Positions 1 through 10,900 of a stretch of 33,696 nt of DNA are shown piece after piece. Position numbers and translations under genes: made by a program. Positions within the stretch are counted from its first letter, which is position 1; each line of letters starts with the position of its first letter. Under the pieces are notes generated by a model, which was not told where the DNA came from, ran no database searches, and was given only the letters and a program-made list of their open reading frames with translations. Origin of the DNA: Hyphomicrobiales bacterium. Lineage in GTDB: Bacteria > Pseudomonadota > Alphaproteobacteria > Rhizobiales > CAJQND01. The DNA is taken from positions 1 through 33,696 of the forward strand of contig JANQOW010000098.1 of assembly GCA_028285595.1 (NCBI GenBank). The letters run 5' to 3'.

Positions 1-115
1 TGACATGAACGTTGAGCTGATTGTGCCGATTGCCATGGAAGAGGGCCTGCGCTTCGCGATCCGCGAAGGGGGCCGCACCGTGGGCGCCGGCGTGGTGGCT
101 ACGATTGTAGAGTAA
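1..115 (+). CDS. tuf: Elongation factor Tu, C-terminal fragment (5' truncated by window edge)
   Basis: The reading frame is open from base 2 to the TAA at 113-115 and gives 37 residues. They match the end of EF-Tu domain 3: a [21 protein letters not shown] segment followed by RTVGAGVV and a short tail ending in IVE. EF-Tu is the GTPase that carries aminoacyl-tRNA to the ribosome. The rest of the gene lies before the window. A tuf copy just ahead of tRNA-Trp and secE is a common proteobacterial arrangement, so the neighbours agree with the call. Only the last tenth or so of the protein is visible. Confidence 0.95.
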   Translation, partial: DMNVELIVPIAMEEGLRFAIREGGRTVGAGVVATIVE

Positions 116-138
116 ACCAAGAGGTTTTGTGCAACCAA

Positions 139-214
139 AGGGGTGTAGCTCAGTTGGTAGAGCGACGGTCTCCAAAACCGTAGGTCGGGGGTTCGAGACC
201 CTCCGCCCCTGCCA
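139..214 (+). tRNA. trnW: tRNA-Trp (anticodon CCA)
   Basis: A full cloverleaf can be folded by eye. The acceptor stem AGGGGTG (139-145) pairs with CGCCCCT and is followed by discriminator G and an encoded CCA (212-214). The anticodon stem ACGGT/ACCGT encloses the loop CTCCAAA, giving anticodon CCA for tryptophan. The T arm has five pairs around the loop TTCGAGA. The gene lies 23 bp after the tuf stop and 26 bp before secE, so it is probably cut out of a longer tuf-secE transcript. Confidence 0.97.
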
Positions 215-240
215 AAACCGAACAACCAAAGTGGACTTGA

Positions 241-432
241 ATGGCCAAAACAAACCCGTTTGAATTTCTGCAGCAGGTAAGAGCCGAGACCAACAAGGTC
301 ACGTGGCCAAGCCGCAAAGAAACCATGGTCACCACTGTGATGGTGCTGATCATGGTGACCTTTGCCAGCATCTTCTTCCTCATTGCTGATCAGATTTTGA
401 GCTGGGGCGTAACGATGATCTTAGGATCATAG
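241..432 (+). CDS. secE: Preprotein translocase subunit SecE
   Basis: This 63-residue protein is the short single-span form of SecE, which clamps SecY in the inner-membrane Sec translocon. The amphipathic cytoplasmic helix carries the family signature around residues 15-28 (RAETNKVTWPSRKET). One transmembrane helix follows at about residues 30-55. E. coli SecE has two extra N-terminal spans, and most other bacteria have this minimal version. It lies between tRNA-Trp and nusG, the classical secE-nusG pair. The start is the ATG at 241, the only sensible one after the tRNA. Confidence 0.97.
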   Translation: MAKTNPFEFLQQVRAETNKVTWPSRKETMVTTVMVLIMVTFASIFFLIADQILSWGVTMILGS

Positions 433-468
433 TGGGCAGTCTGAAGGCGGTTACCAAAGAGAGATTAA

Positions 469-999
469 ATGGCTAAACGCTGGTACATCGTGCACGCCTA
501 TTCCAACTTCGAAAAGAAGGTGGCTGACGCCATTAAGGAACAGGCGGTGGCACAAGGTCTGGAAGAACTCTTCGACGAGGTACTCGTGCCAACCGAAGAG
601 GTGGTGGAAATCCGTCGGGGCCGCAAGGTCACCTCGGAGCGCCGGTTCTTCCCGGGCTATGTTCTGGTGAAGATGGATATGACCGATGCGGCCTACCATC
701 TGATCAAGAACACCCCCAAGGTGACCGGCTTCTTAGGGACCGAGAACAAGCCTGTTCCGATCTCCGAGGATGAAGCCAACCGCATTCTGCATCAGGTCCA
801 AGAGGGCGTTGAACGGCCACGGCCGACCATCGCCTTTGAGATCGGCGAGCAGGTGCGCGTCTCCGACGGTCCGTTCGCGTCGTTCAACGGCCTTGTTGAG
901 GACGTTGATGAAGAACGCGCCCGGCTCAAAGTGGCCGTGTCGATTTTTGGCCGGGCAACCCCGGTCGAGTTGGAATACGCACAGGTGGAGAAGATTTGA
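469..999 (+). CDS. nusG: Transcription termination/antitermination protein NusG
   Basis: The protein has 176 residues, normal for bacterial NusG. It binds RNA polymerase at the beta' clamp helices and links it to Rho or to the ribosomal protein S10. The N-terminal NGN domain (about 1-110) opens with KRWYIVHAYSNFEKKVA and contains the RFFPGYVLVKM segment. The KOW domain lies at about 125-176 (VRVSDGPFASFNG with SIFGRATPVEL). It starts 36 bp after secE with a purine-rich AGAGAG upstream of the ATG. The co-directional rplK follows after a 119-bp gap. Confidence 0.98.
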   Translation: MAKRWYIVHAYSNFEKKVADAIKEQAVAQGLEELFDEVLVPTEEVVEIRRGRKVTSERRFFPGYVLVKMDMTDAAYHLIKNTPKVTGFLGTENKPVPISEDEANRILHQVQEGVERPRPTIAFEIGEQVRVSDGPFASFNGLVEDVDEERARLKVAVSIFGRATPVELEYAQVEKI

Positions 1000-1118
1000 T
1001 CCAGCTGTCGTAACCGGTGGAAGGCAGATCGGTCCGGAACGCCAACCGGGCAGATTGAACGCCGCACCACCACCCCTGAAACCTAACCGCCCCAAAAGAG
1101 GGCATTAACGAGGGAAAA

Positions 1119-1547
1119 ATGGCAAAGAAAATTGAAGGCTATCTCAAGCTGCAGGTGCCGGCCGGCGCTGCGACTCCGTCGCCGCCCATCGGTCCGGCGC
1201 TCGGTCAGCGCGGCCTGAACATCATGGAATTCTGCAAGGCGTTCAACGCGGCGACCCAGGAGTTGGAGGCGAACTCTCCGATCCCGACAGAGATCACCAT
1301 CTACGTCGACAAGTCGTTCACGTTCAAAACCAAAACGCCGCCGGCCTCTTTCTACCTGAAGAAGGCGGCCAAGCTGTCTAAAGGCGGCTCGACGCCGGGC
1401 CGTGAAGAAGCCGGCAAAGTGACCATGGCCCAGTGCCGTGAGATCGCTGAAGCCAAGATGGCTGACCTGAACGCCAACGATTTGGACCAGGCTGCCAAGA
1501 TCATTGCTGGTTCCGCCCGCTCCATGGGCCTGAAGGTGGAGGCTTAA
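1119..1547 (+). CDS. rplK: 50S ribosomal protein L11
   Basis: This 142-residue protein is L11, which binds the GTPase-associated region of 23S rRNA at the base of the L7/L12 stalk. The sequence begins [20 protein letters not shown] and carries the L11 signatures [22 protein letters not shown] and [11 protein letters not shown]. The C-terminal domain contains GSARSMGL near the end. The start ATG at 1119 follows the ribosome-binding stretch GAGGG. The gene is separated from rplA by three bases, as in the usual L11 operon, which L1 represses in E. coli. Confidence 0.98.
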   Translation: MAKKIEGYLKLQVPAGAATPSPPIGPALGQRGLNIMEFCKAFNAATQELEANSPIPTEITIYVDKSFTFKTKTPPASFYLKKAAKLSKGGSTPGREEAGKVTMAQCREIAEAKMADLNANDLDQAAKIIAGSARSMGLKVEA

Positions 1548-1550
1548 GTT

Positions 1551-2255
1551 ATGGCGAAGGTTGGAAAAAGAACGAAAGCTGCCGTGGAAGGCATTGATCG
1601 CAATAAACAATATCCGCTCGACGAAGCGGTGAAGATGGTCAAGGAACGCGCCAAGGCCAAGTTCGATGAAACCGTCGAAGTGGCCATGAACCTGGGCGTT
1701 GACCCGCGCCACGCTGACCAAATGGTCCGCGGCGTGGTTTCTCTGCCGAATGGTTCGGGCAAGTCTGTGCGTGTAGCGGTGTTCGCCAAGGATGCCAAGG
1801 CTGAGGAAGCCAAGGCCGCCGGTGCGGACATTGTGGGTGCAGAAGACCTGGCTGAAGCCGTCCAGAAGGGCGAAATCAACTTCGACCGCTGCATCGCCAC
1901 CCCGGACATGATGCCCCTGGTGGGCCGTCTGGGTAAGATCCTCGGGCCCCGCAACATGATGCCGAACCCGAAAGTCGGCACCGTGACGCCGGATGTGGCC
2001 GAAGCGATCAAGGCTTCTAAAGGCGGTTCGGTTGAGTTCCGCGTTGAGAAGGCCGGCATTGTGCACGCCGGTGTGGGCAAGGCGAGCTTTGATGAAGCCA
2101 AGCTGGCTGAAAACGTTCGCGCCTTTGTGGACGCGGTGATGAAAGCCAAACCTTCCGGTGCCAAGGGCGCCTACGTGAAGCGCGTATCTGTGAGTTCGAC
2201 CATGGGCCCGGGCGTGAAGCTCGATCCCGCATCGGTTTTGGCGGCGGCTGAATAA
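1551..2255 (+). CDS. rplA: 50S ribosomal protein L1
   Basis: The 234-residue product is L1, the mobile-stalk protein near the E site. In E. coli it is also the translational repressor of rplKA. Visible family signatures include the N-terminal GKRTKAAVE segment, [21 protein letters not shown], and the block [20 protein letters not shown] near residues 123-145. The C-terminal KAYVKR-type segment appears as [17 protein letters not shown]. It starts three bases after the rplK stop. A 381-bp gap separates it from rplJ. Confidence 0.98.
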   Translation: MAKVGKRTKAAVEGIDRNKQYPLDEAVKMVKERAKAKFDETVEVAMNLGVDPRHADQMVRGVVSLPNGSGKSVRVAVFAKDAKAEEAKAAGADIVGAEDLAEAVQKGEINFDRCIATPDMMPLVGRLGKILGPRNMMPNPKVGTVTPDVAEAIKASKGGSVEFRVEKAGIVHAGVGKASFDEAKLAENVRAFVDAVMKAKPSGAKGAYVKRVSVSSTMGPGVKLDPASVLAAAE

Positions 2256-2636
2256 GGACGCCGTTGCTGTTGAGATTTCCGGCGGATCCAGGGTTGCCTT
2301 GGTCCGCCGGGAAAGATCTGAAGAGGGCGCTTGCCCAAATCGGATCTAAGACCTGTCCGAGATTGCCGGCGCGGTGCCTTAAGGGTCCCGCTTAAAACGC
2401 CAGCCAGCATGAGACGGGGAGAAAATGAACGCAAGGTTCGAAGTGTAAATTTGAGCTTTGGGTTGGTTTGAACCTCCGTTTCCCTCCTCACGTTTGAGAA
2501 GGGCGACAGGCAAGTAAGCGCCGCTTTGAGGGCCTGCTTGCCAGATTGGTGAGCATAGGCCGGTGAGAAGCGGCAAATGTGAACCGGCCCCGATTTGGCG
2601 CTTCTGCCAAGCCGAGGCCAACCAGGAGTAAAGCAA
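2256..2636 (+). promoter_or_regulatory. rplA-rplJ spacer: probable L10(L12)4 autoregulatory leader
   Basis: This 381-bp gap holds no convincing gene. An 8-bp perfect stem, CCGGCGGA (2279-2286) with TCCGCCGG (2303-2310), lies just after rplA; no T-run follows, so it is a poor intrinsic terminator. The last 150 bases are rich in short complementary blocks, for example GCCG-GTGAGAA-GCGGC and CCGG arms around it. In many bacteria this position carries the rplJ leader, bound by the L10-L7/L12 complex to repress rplJL translation. The assignment rests on position and local pairing; I could not score it against the L10 leader covariance model. Confidence 0.5.
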
Positions 2637-3155
2637 GTGGACCGAGCACAAAAGAAAGAGCTCGTTGCAACGCTCAACACCGTGTTTGCTAACGCGGGCA
2701 GTGTCGTTGTGACCCACAACCTTGGACTGACGGTTGCCCAGATGACTGATCTGCGCGTTCAGATGTCCAACGAAGGTGCAACGCTCAAAGTCGCGAAGAA
2801 CCGCCTGGCTAAGCTTGCTCTTGAAGGTACGGATGCAGAAGGCATCAAGGACATGTTCACTGGCCCCACGGCCATTGCCTATTCCGACGATCCCGTAGCT
2901 GCACCCAAAGTCGTTGCCAAGTTCGCCAAGGATAACGAGAAATTCGTCGTCCTGGGCGGTGCTATGGGATCGACCGTTCTGGACGAAGCAGGCGTGAAAG
3001 CGCTTGCCGAACTGCCGTCTCTGGATGAACTGCGGGCGAAGATCGTCGGCATGATCCAGACCCCGGCCACCCGTGTTGCAGGCATTCTGCAGCAGCCGGG
3101 CGGTCAGGTTGCACGGGTCCTGAACGCCTATGCCACAAGAGAGGAAGCCGCCTAA
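2637..3155 (+). CDS. rplJ: 50S ribosomal protein L10
   Basis: L10 anchors the L7/L12 dimers to the L11-binding region of 23S rRNA. The chosen start is GTG at 2637, giving 172 residues beginning (M)[16 protein letters not shown]. It is preceded by AGGAG at 2624-2628 with 8 bases of spacing. An in-frame ATG at 2595 would add 14 residues ([11 protein letters not shown]...) that do not resemble L10 and would overlap the leader. The [12 protein letters not shown] segment and the C-terminal helix that carries L7/L12 are present. Gap to rplL: 50 bp. Confidence 0.96.
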   Translation: MDRAQKKELVATLNTVFANAGSVVVTHNLGLTVAQMTDLRVQMSNEGATLKVAKNRLAKLALEGTDAEGIKDMFTGPTAIAYSDDPVAAPKVVAKFAKDNEKFVVLGGAMGSTVLDEAGVKALAELPSLDELRAKIVGMIQTPATRVAGILQQPGGQVARVLNAYATREEAA

Positions 3156-3205
3156 CGGTGCTTTCAAGTTGAACAGGTTCAAACCAATCTGAAGTGAGTG
3201 AAAAA

Positions 3206-3589
<384 letters not shown>

Positions 3590-3672
3590 GTCGTGCATTC
3601 GGTTCCGGGGCTCTCAAATGAGGGCTCCGGAGCTGAACGTTTGAGTACCCGAAGAACGAAGAATAGCCGGTG

Positions 3673-3722
3673 ACGGTTTCTCTCAAAGGTCTCCACCAAG
3701 CAGGACCTTTGAGGCGAACCGT
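3673..3722 (+). promoter_or_regulatory. Stem-loop in the rplL-rpoB spacer (possible attenuator or processing site)
   Basis: Two nested perfect stems can be read. ACGGTT (3673-3678) pairs with AACCGT (3717-3722), and CTCAAAGGTC (3682-3691) pairs with GACCTTTGAG (3704-3713) around a 12-base loop. No U-tract follows, so it does not look like a full terminator. In E. coli the equivalent spacer holds a partial terminator and an RNase III cut site that set the ribosome-to-polymerase expression ratio. A similar role here is an inference from position and shape. Confidence 0.55.
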
Positions 3723-3758
3723 TAAAGCGGTTCCGAACACCACACGTTAGGAGCGGTC

Positions 3759-6700
3759 ATGTCGCAAACGCAAACTCTCATTGGAGCAAAGCGCGTTCGT
3801 AAGTATTTCGGTAAAATCGCCGAACAGGCAGAGATGCCTAACCTGATTGAAGTCCAAAAAGAATCCTACGCCCAGTTTCTTCAGATGGAGAAGCCCGAAG
3901 GCGGCCGCGCAGACGAGGGCCTGCAGGCTGTGTTCAAGTCGGTTTTCCCGATCAGTGATTTTGCCGGAATTTCAACTCTGGAATTCGTCGATTTCGAATT
4001 CGAAGCGCCCAAGTATGACGTCGAGGAGTGCCAACAGCGCGGCATGACCTATGCTGCGCCGCTGAAGGTGACCCTGCGCCTGATCGTGTTTGAGATCGAC
4101 GAGGAAACCGATGCCAAGTCGGTCAAAGACATCAAGGAACAGGATGTCTACATGGGCGATATGCCTTTGATGACCGAGAACGGCACGTTCGTGATCAACG
4201 GCACCGAGCGCGTGATCGTCTCCCAGATGCACCGCTCGCCGGGCGTCTTCTTCGACCATGACCGCGGCAAGAGCCACTCATCCGGCAAGCTGCTGTTCGC
4301 GGCACGCATCATCCCTTATCGCGGCTCCTGGCTCGACTTTGAGTTTGACGCCAAGGACATCGTCTACGTGCGCATCGACCGCCGCCGCAAGATCCCGGCC
4401 ACCACGCTGCTGTATGGCCTTGGCTGGGACACCGAAGAGATCCTGCACGAGTTCTACGACACGGTGACCTACAAACTCGCGCCGAAGGATGCCGGCTGGA
4501 AAACCCAGTTCGCACCTGAGCGCTTCCGTGGTGTGAAGCCCGCCTCCGACCTGGTGGACGCCAAAACAGGCGACGTGGTTGTGGAAGCCGGCACCAAGAT
4601 CACGCCGCGTCTGGCCCGCAAGCTGGCCGAGGACGGCTTGAAGGAGCTGCTGATCAAAGATGAGGACATGCACGGTCTTTATCTGGCTGACGAACTGGTG
4701 GACGAAACCACCGGTCTGATCCACGCCGAAGCAGGCGATGAGCTGGACGAGGAAACCCTCAACAAGCTCAAAGAGGCCGGCTACAAGTCGATCGACACGC
4801 TGGACATCGACCACATCAACACCGGCGCCTTCATCCGCAACACTTTGAAGGTGGACAAGGCGGAGAACTACGACCAGGCCCTGCTGGAGATCTACCGCGT
4901 GATGCGCCCGGGCGAGCCGCCGACCCGCGAGACCGCCGAGGCGCTCTTCAACGGCCTGTTCTTCGATGCGGAGCGCTATGACCTCTCCGCCGTGGGCCGC
5001 GTGAAAATGAACATGCGCCTTGATCTGGACGCCCCGGACACCCAGCGGACGCTGCGCCGGGAAGACATTATGGCCGTGATCAAGACCCTGGTGGGCCTGC
5101 GCGACGGCAAGGGCGACATCGACGATATCGACCATTTGGGCAACCGCCGTGTGCGCTCTGTGGGCGAGCTCATGGAGAACCAGTACCGCATTGGCCTGGT
5201 GCGCATGGAGCGCGCCATCAAGGAGCGTATGTCTTCGGTCGATGTGGACACGGTGATGCCGCACGATCTGATCAACGCCAAACCGGCGGCGGCTGCGGTG
5301 CGCGAATTCTTCGGCTCTTCGCAGCTTTCCCAGTTCATGGACCAAACCAACCCGCTGTCGGAAGTCACCCACAAGCGGCGTCTCTCGGCATTGGGCCCAG
5401 GCGGTCTGACCCGTGAGCGCGCCGGCTTTGAGGTGCGTGACGTGCACCCAACCCACTATGGCCGCATCTGCCCGATTGAAACGCCGGAAGGCCCGAACAT
5501 CGGTCTGATCAACTCGCTGGCCACCTATGCCCGGGTCAACAAGTACGGTTTCATCGAAAGCCCGTATCAGAAGGTTGAGAAGGGCAAAGTGACCGCGGAA
5601 ATCAACTACCTGTCGGCGGTTGAAGAGGCCAAGCACCACATTGCCCAGGCCAACGCTGAGGTCGACAAGAACGGCAAGTTCGTCAACGACCTGGTAAACT
5701 GCCGCTATGCCGGCGACACCGAGCTGAAAACGCCGGACAGCGTTGAGTATATGGACGTGTCGCCGAAGCAGCTTGTGTCTGTGGCCGCAGCGCTCATTCC
5801 GTTCCTGGAAAACGATGACGCCAACCGCGCGCTCATGGGCTCCAACATGCAGCGTCAGGCTGTGCCGCTGGTGAAGGCCGAGGCGCCGCTGGTGGGCACC
5901 GGCATGGAAGCTGTCGTCGCCCGCGACAGTGGCGCGGCCATCACCGCACGCCGCTCCGGCGTGGTGGACCAGGTGGACGCCAAGCGCATCGTGATCCGCG
6001 CAACCGGCGAGACCGATCCCACCAAACCGGGTGTCGACATCTACAACCTGTTGAAGTTCCAGCGCTCCAACCAGAACACCTGCATCAACCAGCGTCCGCT
6101 GGTGCATGTGGGCGATGAGGTTCAGCAAGGCGACATCATTGCCGACGGCCCGTCCACGGACCTTGGCGATCTGGCGCTTGGCAAGAACTGCCTGGTGGCC
6201 TTCATGCCTTGGAATGGCTACAACTTTGAGGATTCCATCCTGATCTCCGAACGCATGGTGCGTGACGACGTCTTCACGTCGATCCACATCGAAGAGTTCG
6301 AAGTGATGGCCCGCGACACCAAGCTGGGCCCGGAAGAAATCACCCGCGACATTCCGAACGTGGGTGAGGAAGCCCTCAAAAACCTGGACGAAGCCGGCAT
6401 TGTCTACATCGGTGCCGAAGTGAACCCGGGCGATATCCTGGTCGGCAAGATCACACCGAAGGGCGAGAGCCCCATGACGCCGGAAGAAAAGCTTCTGCGC
6501 GCCATCTTCGGTGAGAAGGCCTCTGACGTGCGCGACACCAGCCTGCGGCTGCCTCCGGGCGTGACCGGTACGGTGGTTGAAGTGCGCGTGTTCAACCGCC
6601 ACGGCATCGATAAAGACGAGCGGGCTCTGGCCATTGAACGTGAGGAAATCGAACGCCTGGCGAAAGACCGTGACGACGAGCTCGGCATTCTGGACCGCAA

Positions 6701-7862
6701 CTCCTATGGACGCCTCTCCACCTTCCTGGTGGGCAAGGACGCGGCCAGTGGTCCGAAAGGGTACACCCTGTCAGGCCGCATCACCCAAGCGGCGCTGGAT
6801 GAGATCCCGCGCTCCCAGTGGTGGCAGATTGCGCTCTCCAACGAAAAAGCCCTTGGCGAGTTGGAAGCCATGTCGCAGCAGTACGAAGAGTCCAAGCAGC
6901 GCCTTGAACAGCGCTTCGTGGACAAGGTCGACAAGCTGCAGCGCGGCGATGAGCTGATGCCCGGCGTGATGAAGATGGTGAAAGTCTTCGTTGCGGTGAA
7001 GCGCAAAATCCAGCCCGGCGACAAGATGGCCGGCCGCCACGGCAACAAGGGTGTGATCTCCAAGATCGTGCCGGTTGAAGACATGCCGTTCCTGGAAGAT
7101 GGAACCCATGTGGATGTGGTGCTGAACCCGCTCGGGGTGCCGAGCCGCATGAATGTGGGCCAGATCCTGGAAACCCACTTGGGTTGGGCCTGCCGCGGTC
7201 TTGGCGTGCAGATCGGTGAAGCGCTGGACGGCTACATGGCCACCCAGAAGATCAAACCCCTGCGCGACAGCCTGAAAAACGCCTACGGCAAGGATCCGAT
7301 GATCGAATCCATGACCGATGATCAGATCGTCACCATGTCGGGCAACCTGCGCGGCGGCGTTCCGATCGCCACGCCAGTGTTTGACGGTGCCAAGGAAGAG
7401 GACATCGTGGAGATGCTGAATGCATCCGGTCACGACGCCTCAGGCCAGGTGACGCTCTATGACGGTCGCACGGGCGAGCCCTTCGACCGGGATGTGACCG
7501 TTGGCTACATCTACATTCTGAAGCTGCACCACCTGGTGGACGATAAGATCCACGCCCGCTCCATCGGCCCATACTCGCTGGTCACCCAGCAGCCGCTCGG
7601 CGGTAAGGCCCAATTCGGCGGCCAGCGCTTCGGTGAGATGGAGGTGTGGGCGCTGGAAGCCTATGGCGCTGCATACACCTTGCAGGAAATGCTGACCGTG
7701 AAGTCGGACGACGTGGCCGGCCGCACCAAGGTCTACGAGGCCATTGTGCGCGGCGACGACACGTTCGAGGCCGGCATCCCGGAGAGCTTCAACGTGCTCG
7801 TGAAGGAAATGCGCTCCCTTGGTTTGAATGTGGAGTTGCAGGACCTGCAACAGAACCAGTGA
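3759..7862 (+). CDS. rpoB: DNA-directed RNA polymerase subunit beta
   Basis: The 1367-residue product is the beta subunit of RNA polymerase, close in length to the family norm (1342 in E. coli). The rifampicin pocket is complete and wild-type: [16 protein letters not shown], then [15 protein letters not shown], with D528, H538 and S543 matching E. coli D516, H526 and S531. Further signatures are [49 protein letters not shown] and the C-terminal [24 protein letters not shown]. The ATG at 3759 follows TTAGGAG. The long spacer before it (3590-3758) contains the stem-loop described separately. Confidence 0.99.
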   Translation: MSQTQTLIGAKRVRKYFGKIAEQAEMPNLIEVQKESYAQFLQMEKPEGGRADEGLQAVFKSVFPISDFAGISTLEFVDFEFEAPKYDVEECQQRGMTYAAPLKVTLRLIVFEIDEETDAKSVKDIKEQDVYMGDMPLMTENGTFVINGTERVIVSQMHRSPGVFFDHDRGKSHSSGKLLFAARIIPYRGSWLDFEFDAKDIVYVRIDRRRKIPATTLLYGLGWDTEEILHEFYDTVTYKLAPKDAGWKTQFAPERFRGVKPASDLVDAKTGDVVVEAGTKITPRLARKLAEDGLKELLIKDEDMHGLYLADELVDETTGLIHAEAGDELDEETLNKLKEAGYKSIDTLDIDHINTGAFIRNTLKVDKAENYDQALLEIYRVMRPGEPPTRETAEALFNGLFFDAERYDLSAVGRVKMNMRLDLDAPDTQRTLRREDIMAVIKTLVGLRDGKGDIDDIDHLGNRRVRSVGELMENQYRIGLVRMERAIKERMSSVDVDTVMPHDLINAKPAAAAVREFFGSSQLSQFMDQTNPLSEVTHKRRLSALGPGGLTRERAGFEVRDVHPTHYGRICPIETPEGPNIGLINSLATYARVNKYGFIESPYQKVEKGKVTAEINYLSAVEEAKHHIAQANAEVDKNGKFVNDLVNCRYAGDTELKTPDSVEYMDVSPKQLVSVAAALIPFLENDDANRALMGSNMQRQAVPLVKAEAPLVGTGMEAVVARDSGAAITARRSGVVDQVDAKRIVIRATGETDPTKPGVDIYNLLKFQRSNQNTCINQRPLVHVGDEVQQGDIIADGPSTDLGDLALGKNCLVAFMPWNGYNFEDSILISERMVRDDVFTSIHIEEFEVMARDTKLGPEEITRDIPNVGEEALKNLDEAGIVYIGAEVNPGDILVGKITPKGESPMTPEEKLLRAIFGEKASDVRDTSLRLPPGVTGTVVEVRVFNRHGIDKDERALAIEREEIERLAKDRDDELGILDRNSYGRLSTFLVGKDAASGPKGYTLSGRITQAALDEIPRSQWWQIALSNEKALGELEAMSQQYEESKQRLEQRFVDKVDKLQRGDELMPGVMKMVKVFVAVKRKIQPGDKMAGRHGNKGVISKIVPVEDMPFLEDGTHVDVVLNPLGVPSRMNVGQILETHLGWACRGLGVQIGEALDGYMATQKIKPLRDSLKNAYGKDPMIESMTDDQIVTMSGNLRGGVPIATPVFDGAKEEDIVEMLNASGHDASGQVTLYDGRTGEPFDRDVTVGYIYILKLHHLVDDKIHARSIGPYSLVTQQPLGGKAQFGGQRFGEMEVWALEAYGAAYTLQEMLTVKSDDVAGRTKVYEAIVRGDDTFEAGIPESFNVLVKEMRSLGLNVELQDLQQNQ

Positions 7863-7877
7863 CGTCTGAGTACACCT

Positions 7878-7899
7878 GAGCCCGCCGTCGTGCGGGCTC
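7878..7899 (+). promoter_or_regulatory. Hairpin between rpoB and rpoC
   Basis: GAGCCCGC (7878-7885) and GCGGGCTC (7892-7899) form a perfect 8-bp GC-rich stem with the six-base loop CGTCGT. It begins 16 bases after the rpoB stop. The sequence after it is AATAGAGGG with no T-run, so strong termination is unlikely. It may slow exonucleases at the end of rpoB or mark a processing point. The role is inferred; the pairing is seen directly. Confidence 0.5.
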
Positions 7900-7954
7900 C
7901 AATAGAGGGTAATTTCAAAGCGGACCGCCCATCCGCGAAAGGAGATCAAAGCTC

Positions 7955-10900
7955 ATGAACCAAGAGGTCATGAATATCTTCAACCCCGCCGGTCAGCCGC
8001 AGACTTTTGACCAGATCCGGATTTCCATCGCATCGCCGGAGAAAATCCTGTCTTGGTCGTTCGGCGAGATCAAAAAGCCTGAGACGATCAACTACCGGAC
8101 CTTCAAGCCGGAGCGTGACGGTCTGTTCTGTGCGCGTATTTTCGGTCCCATCAAGGACTATGAGTGCCTGTGCGGCAAGTATAAGCGGATGAAGTATAAA
8201 GGCGTCATCTGCGAAAAATGCGGTGTGGAAGTAACGCTTTCCAAAGTGCGCCGCGAGCGCATGGGCCACATCGAGCTGGCCGCGCCGGTTGCCCACATCT
8301 GGTTCCTGAAGTCTCTGCCGAGCCGCATTGCGCTGCTGCTCGACATGACCCTGAAGGATGTGGAGCGGGTGCTCTACTTTGAAAATTATATCGTCCTTGA
8401 ACCGGGTCTGACGCCGCTGAAAGAGCTGCAGCTTCTGTCTGAAGAAGACTATCTGGCTTACCAGGACGAATATGGCGATGACGCCTTCACCGCCGGCATC
8501 GGTGCTGAGGCGGTGCGCGAGATCATGATGGGCCTTGATCTTGAGAAAATCGCCGTTGACCTGCGCCAGGAAATTGCTGAGGCGACAACTGAACTTAAGC
8601 CGAAGAAGCTGGCAAAGCGGTTGAAGCTGATTGAAGCGTTCATCGCATCGGGCAACCGTCCCGAATGGATGATCCTTACTGTGGTGCCGATCATTCCGCC
8701 GGAACTGCGTCCGCTGGTGCCGCTCGATGGTGGCCGGTTTGCAACCTCCGACCACAACGATCTCTATCGCCGGGTCATTAACCGCAAAAACCGCCTGAAG
8801 CGCCTTATTGAGCTGCGTGCACCGGACATCATCATCCGGAACGAAAAGCGCATGCTGCAGGAATCGGTCGATGCGCTGTTCGATAACGGCCGCCGTGGCC
8901 GCGTCATCACCGGCGCCAACAAGCGTCCGCTGAAGTCGCTGTCCGACATGCTGAAAGGCAAGCAGGGCCGCTTCCGTCAGAACCTGCTGGGTAAACGCGT
9001 GGACTATTCCGGCCGCTCGGTGATCGTGGTGGGTCCGGAACTGAAGCTGCACCAGTGCGGTCTGCCGAAGAAGATGGCGCTGGAGCTCTTCAAGCCGTTC
9101 ATCTATTCGCGTCTCGACGCCAAGGGCCTGGCCTCCACGGTCAAGCAGGCCAAGAAGCTGGTGGAGAAGGAGAAGCCGGAAGTCTGGGACATCCTGGATG
9201 AGGTGATCCGCGAGCACCCGGTCTTGCTGAACCGGGCGCCGACCCTTCACCGCTTGGGCATCCAGGCGTTTGAGCCGGTGCTGATTGAAGGCAAGGCCAT
9301 CCAGCTCCATCCGCTCGTCTGTGCGGCGTTTAACGCCGACTTTGACGGCGACCAGATGGCTGTGCACGTGCCGCTTTCCCTGGAAGCCCAGCTTGAAGCA
9401 CGCGTGCTGATGATGTCCACCAACAACATCCTGCACCCGGCCAACGGTCAGCCGATCATTGTGCCGTCCCAGGACATCGTTCTCGGCCTCTACTATCTCT
9501 CCATGATGTATGAGGGCGAGCCGGGCGAGGGCATGGTGTTCTCCGATCCGTCCGAGATCGAGCACGCGCTCGAATCCGGTGCGGTGACCCTGCACACCAA
9601 GATCAAGGGCCGCTTCATCGATGTTGATGAAGAGGGCAATGAAGTCTCGAAGATTTACGAGACCACGCCGGGACGCATGAAAATCGGTGCTTTGCTGCCG
9701 AAGCGTCCGAACGTGACGCTTGATGTGTGCAACAAGCTTCTGACCAAGCGTGAAATCTCCGGCATGATCGACCACGTCTACCGCCACTGCGGCCAGAAAG
9801 ACACGGTGATCTTCTGTGACCAGATCATGGGCCTGGGCTTCACCAATGCGTTTAAGGCCGGCATCTCGTTCGGTAAGGACGACATGGTCATTCCGGAAAC
9901 CAAGACCAACCTGGTCGATGAGACCCGCAACCTGGTGAAGGAATACGAGCAGCAATATATCGACGGCCTGATCACCCAAGGCGAGAAGTACAACAAGGTT
10001 GTGGACGCCTGGGCGAAATGTACCGACCGGGTGGCCGACGAGATGATGGGCAAGATCTCTGCGGTGCAAACCGATGACGAGACGGGCCGTCAGAAGCCGA
10101 TCAACTCGATCTACATGATGGCCCACTCGGGGGCCCGTGGTTCACCCGCACAGATGAAGCAGTTGTCGGGTATGCGCGGTCTGATGGCCAAGCCGTCCGG
10201 CGAGATCATCGAAACGCCGATCATTTCCAACTTCAAGGAAGGCCTGTCGGTGCTGGAGTACTTTAACTCCACCCACGGTGCCCGGAAGGGTCTGGCGGAT
10301 ACGGCTCTGAAAACGGCCAACTCCGGTTACCTGACCCGCCGCCTGGTGGATGTGGCGCAAGACTGCATCATCATGGAACAAGACTGCGGCACCGAACGCG
10401 GGATCTCCGCGCGCGCTGCTGTGGACTCCGGTGAAGTGGTGGTCTCGCTCGGCGAGCGCGTTTTGGGCCGGACCGCGGCTGAAGATGTGCACGATCCGAC
10501 CACGGGCGAGTTGATCGTCGGCCGCAACGATGAGATCTCCGAGGAGCATGTCGAAAAGATCGATAGCTCCAACGTGACCGAGCTCAAGATCCGCTCCGTG
10601 CTCACCTGCGAAAGCGCGCTGGGCGTTTGTGCCAAATGTTATGGCCGCGACCTTGCCCGCGGAACGCCGGTGAACTTCGGTGAGGCTGTGGGCGTCATCG
10701 CCGCTCAGTCCATCGGGGAGCCGGGCACTCAGTTGACCATGCGCACGTTCCACATTGGTGGTACGGCTCAGGTGCTGGATGAATCGTTCCTGGAATCTGC
10801 TCACGACGGTAAGATCGAGATCAGAAACCGCAACATCGTCAAGGACAGCTCCGGCCGCCTGATCGCCATGGGCCGCAACAACGTGATTGCGGTCATGGAC

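Noticed and set aside
2279..2310. 8-bp perfect stem after rplA as an intrinsic terminator
   Set aside because: No T-run follows, and rplJL-rpoBC must still be transcribed, at least in part, from upstream; kept only as part of the leader description.
5300..5400. Possible rifampicin-resistance change in rpoB
   Set aside because: All positions checked in the resistance region (Q525, D528, H538, S543 and neighbours) have the usual wild-type residues.
4278..6602. Very long open frame (774 codons) antisense to rpoB
   Set aside because: It is the mirror of a GC-rich, codon-biased gene. The translation is rich in His, Val, Gly and Ala with no recognisable domain, and rpoB on the other strand is certain.
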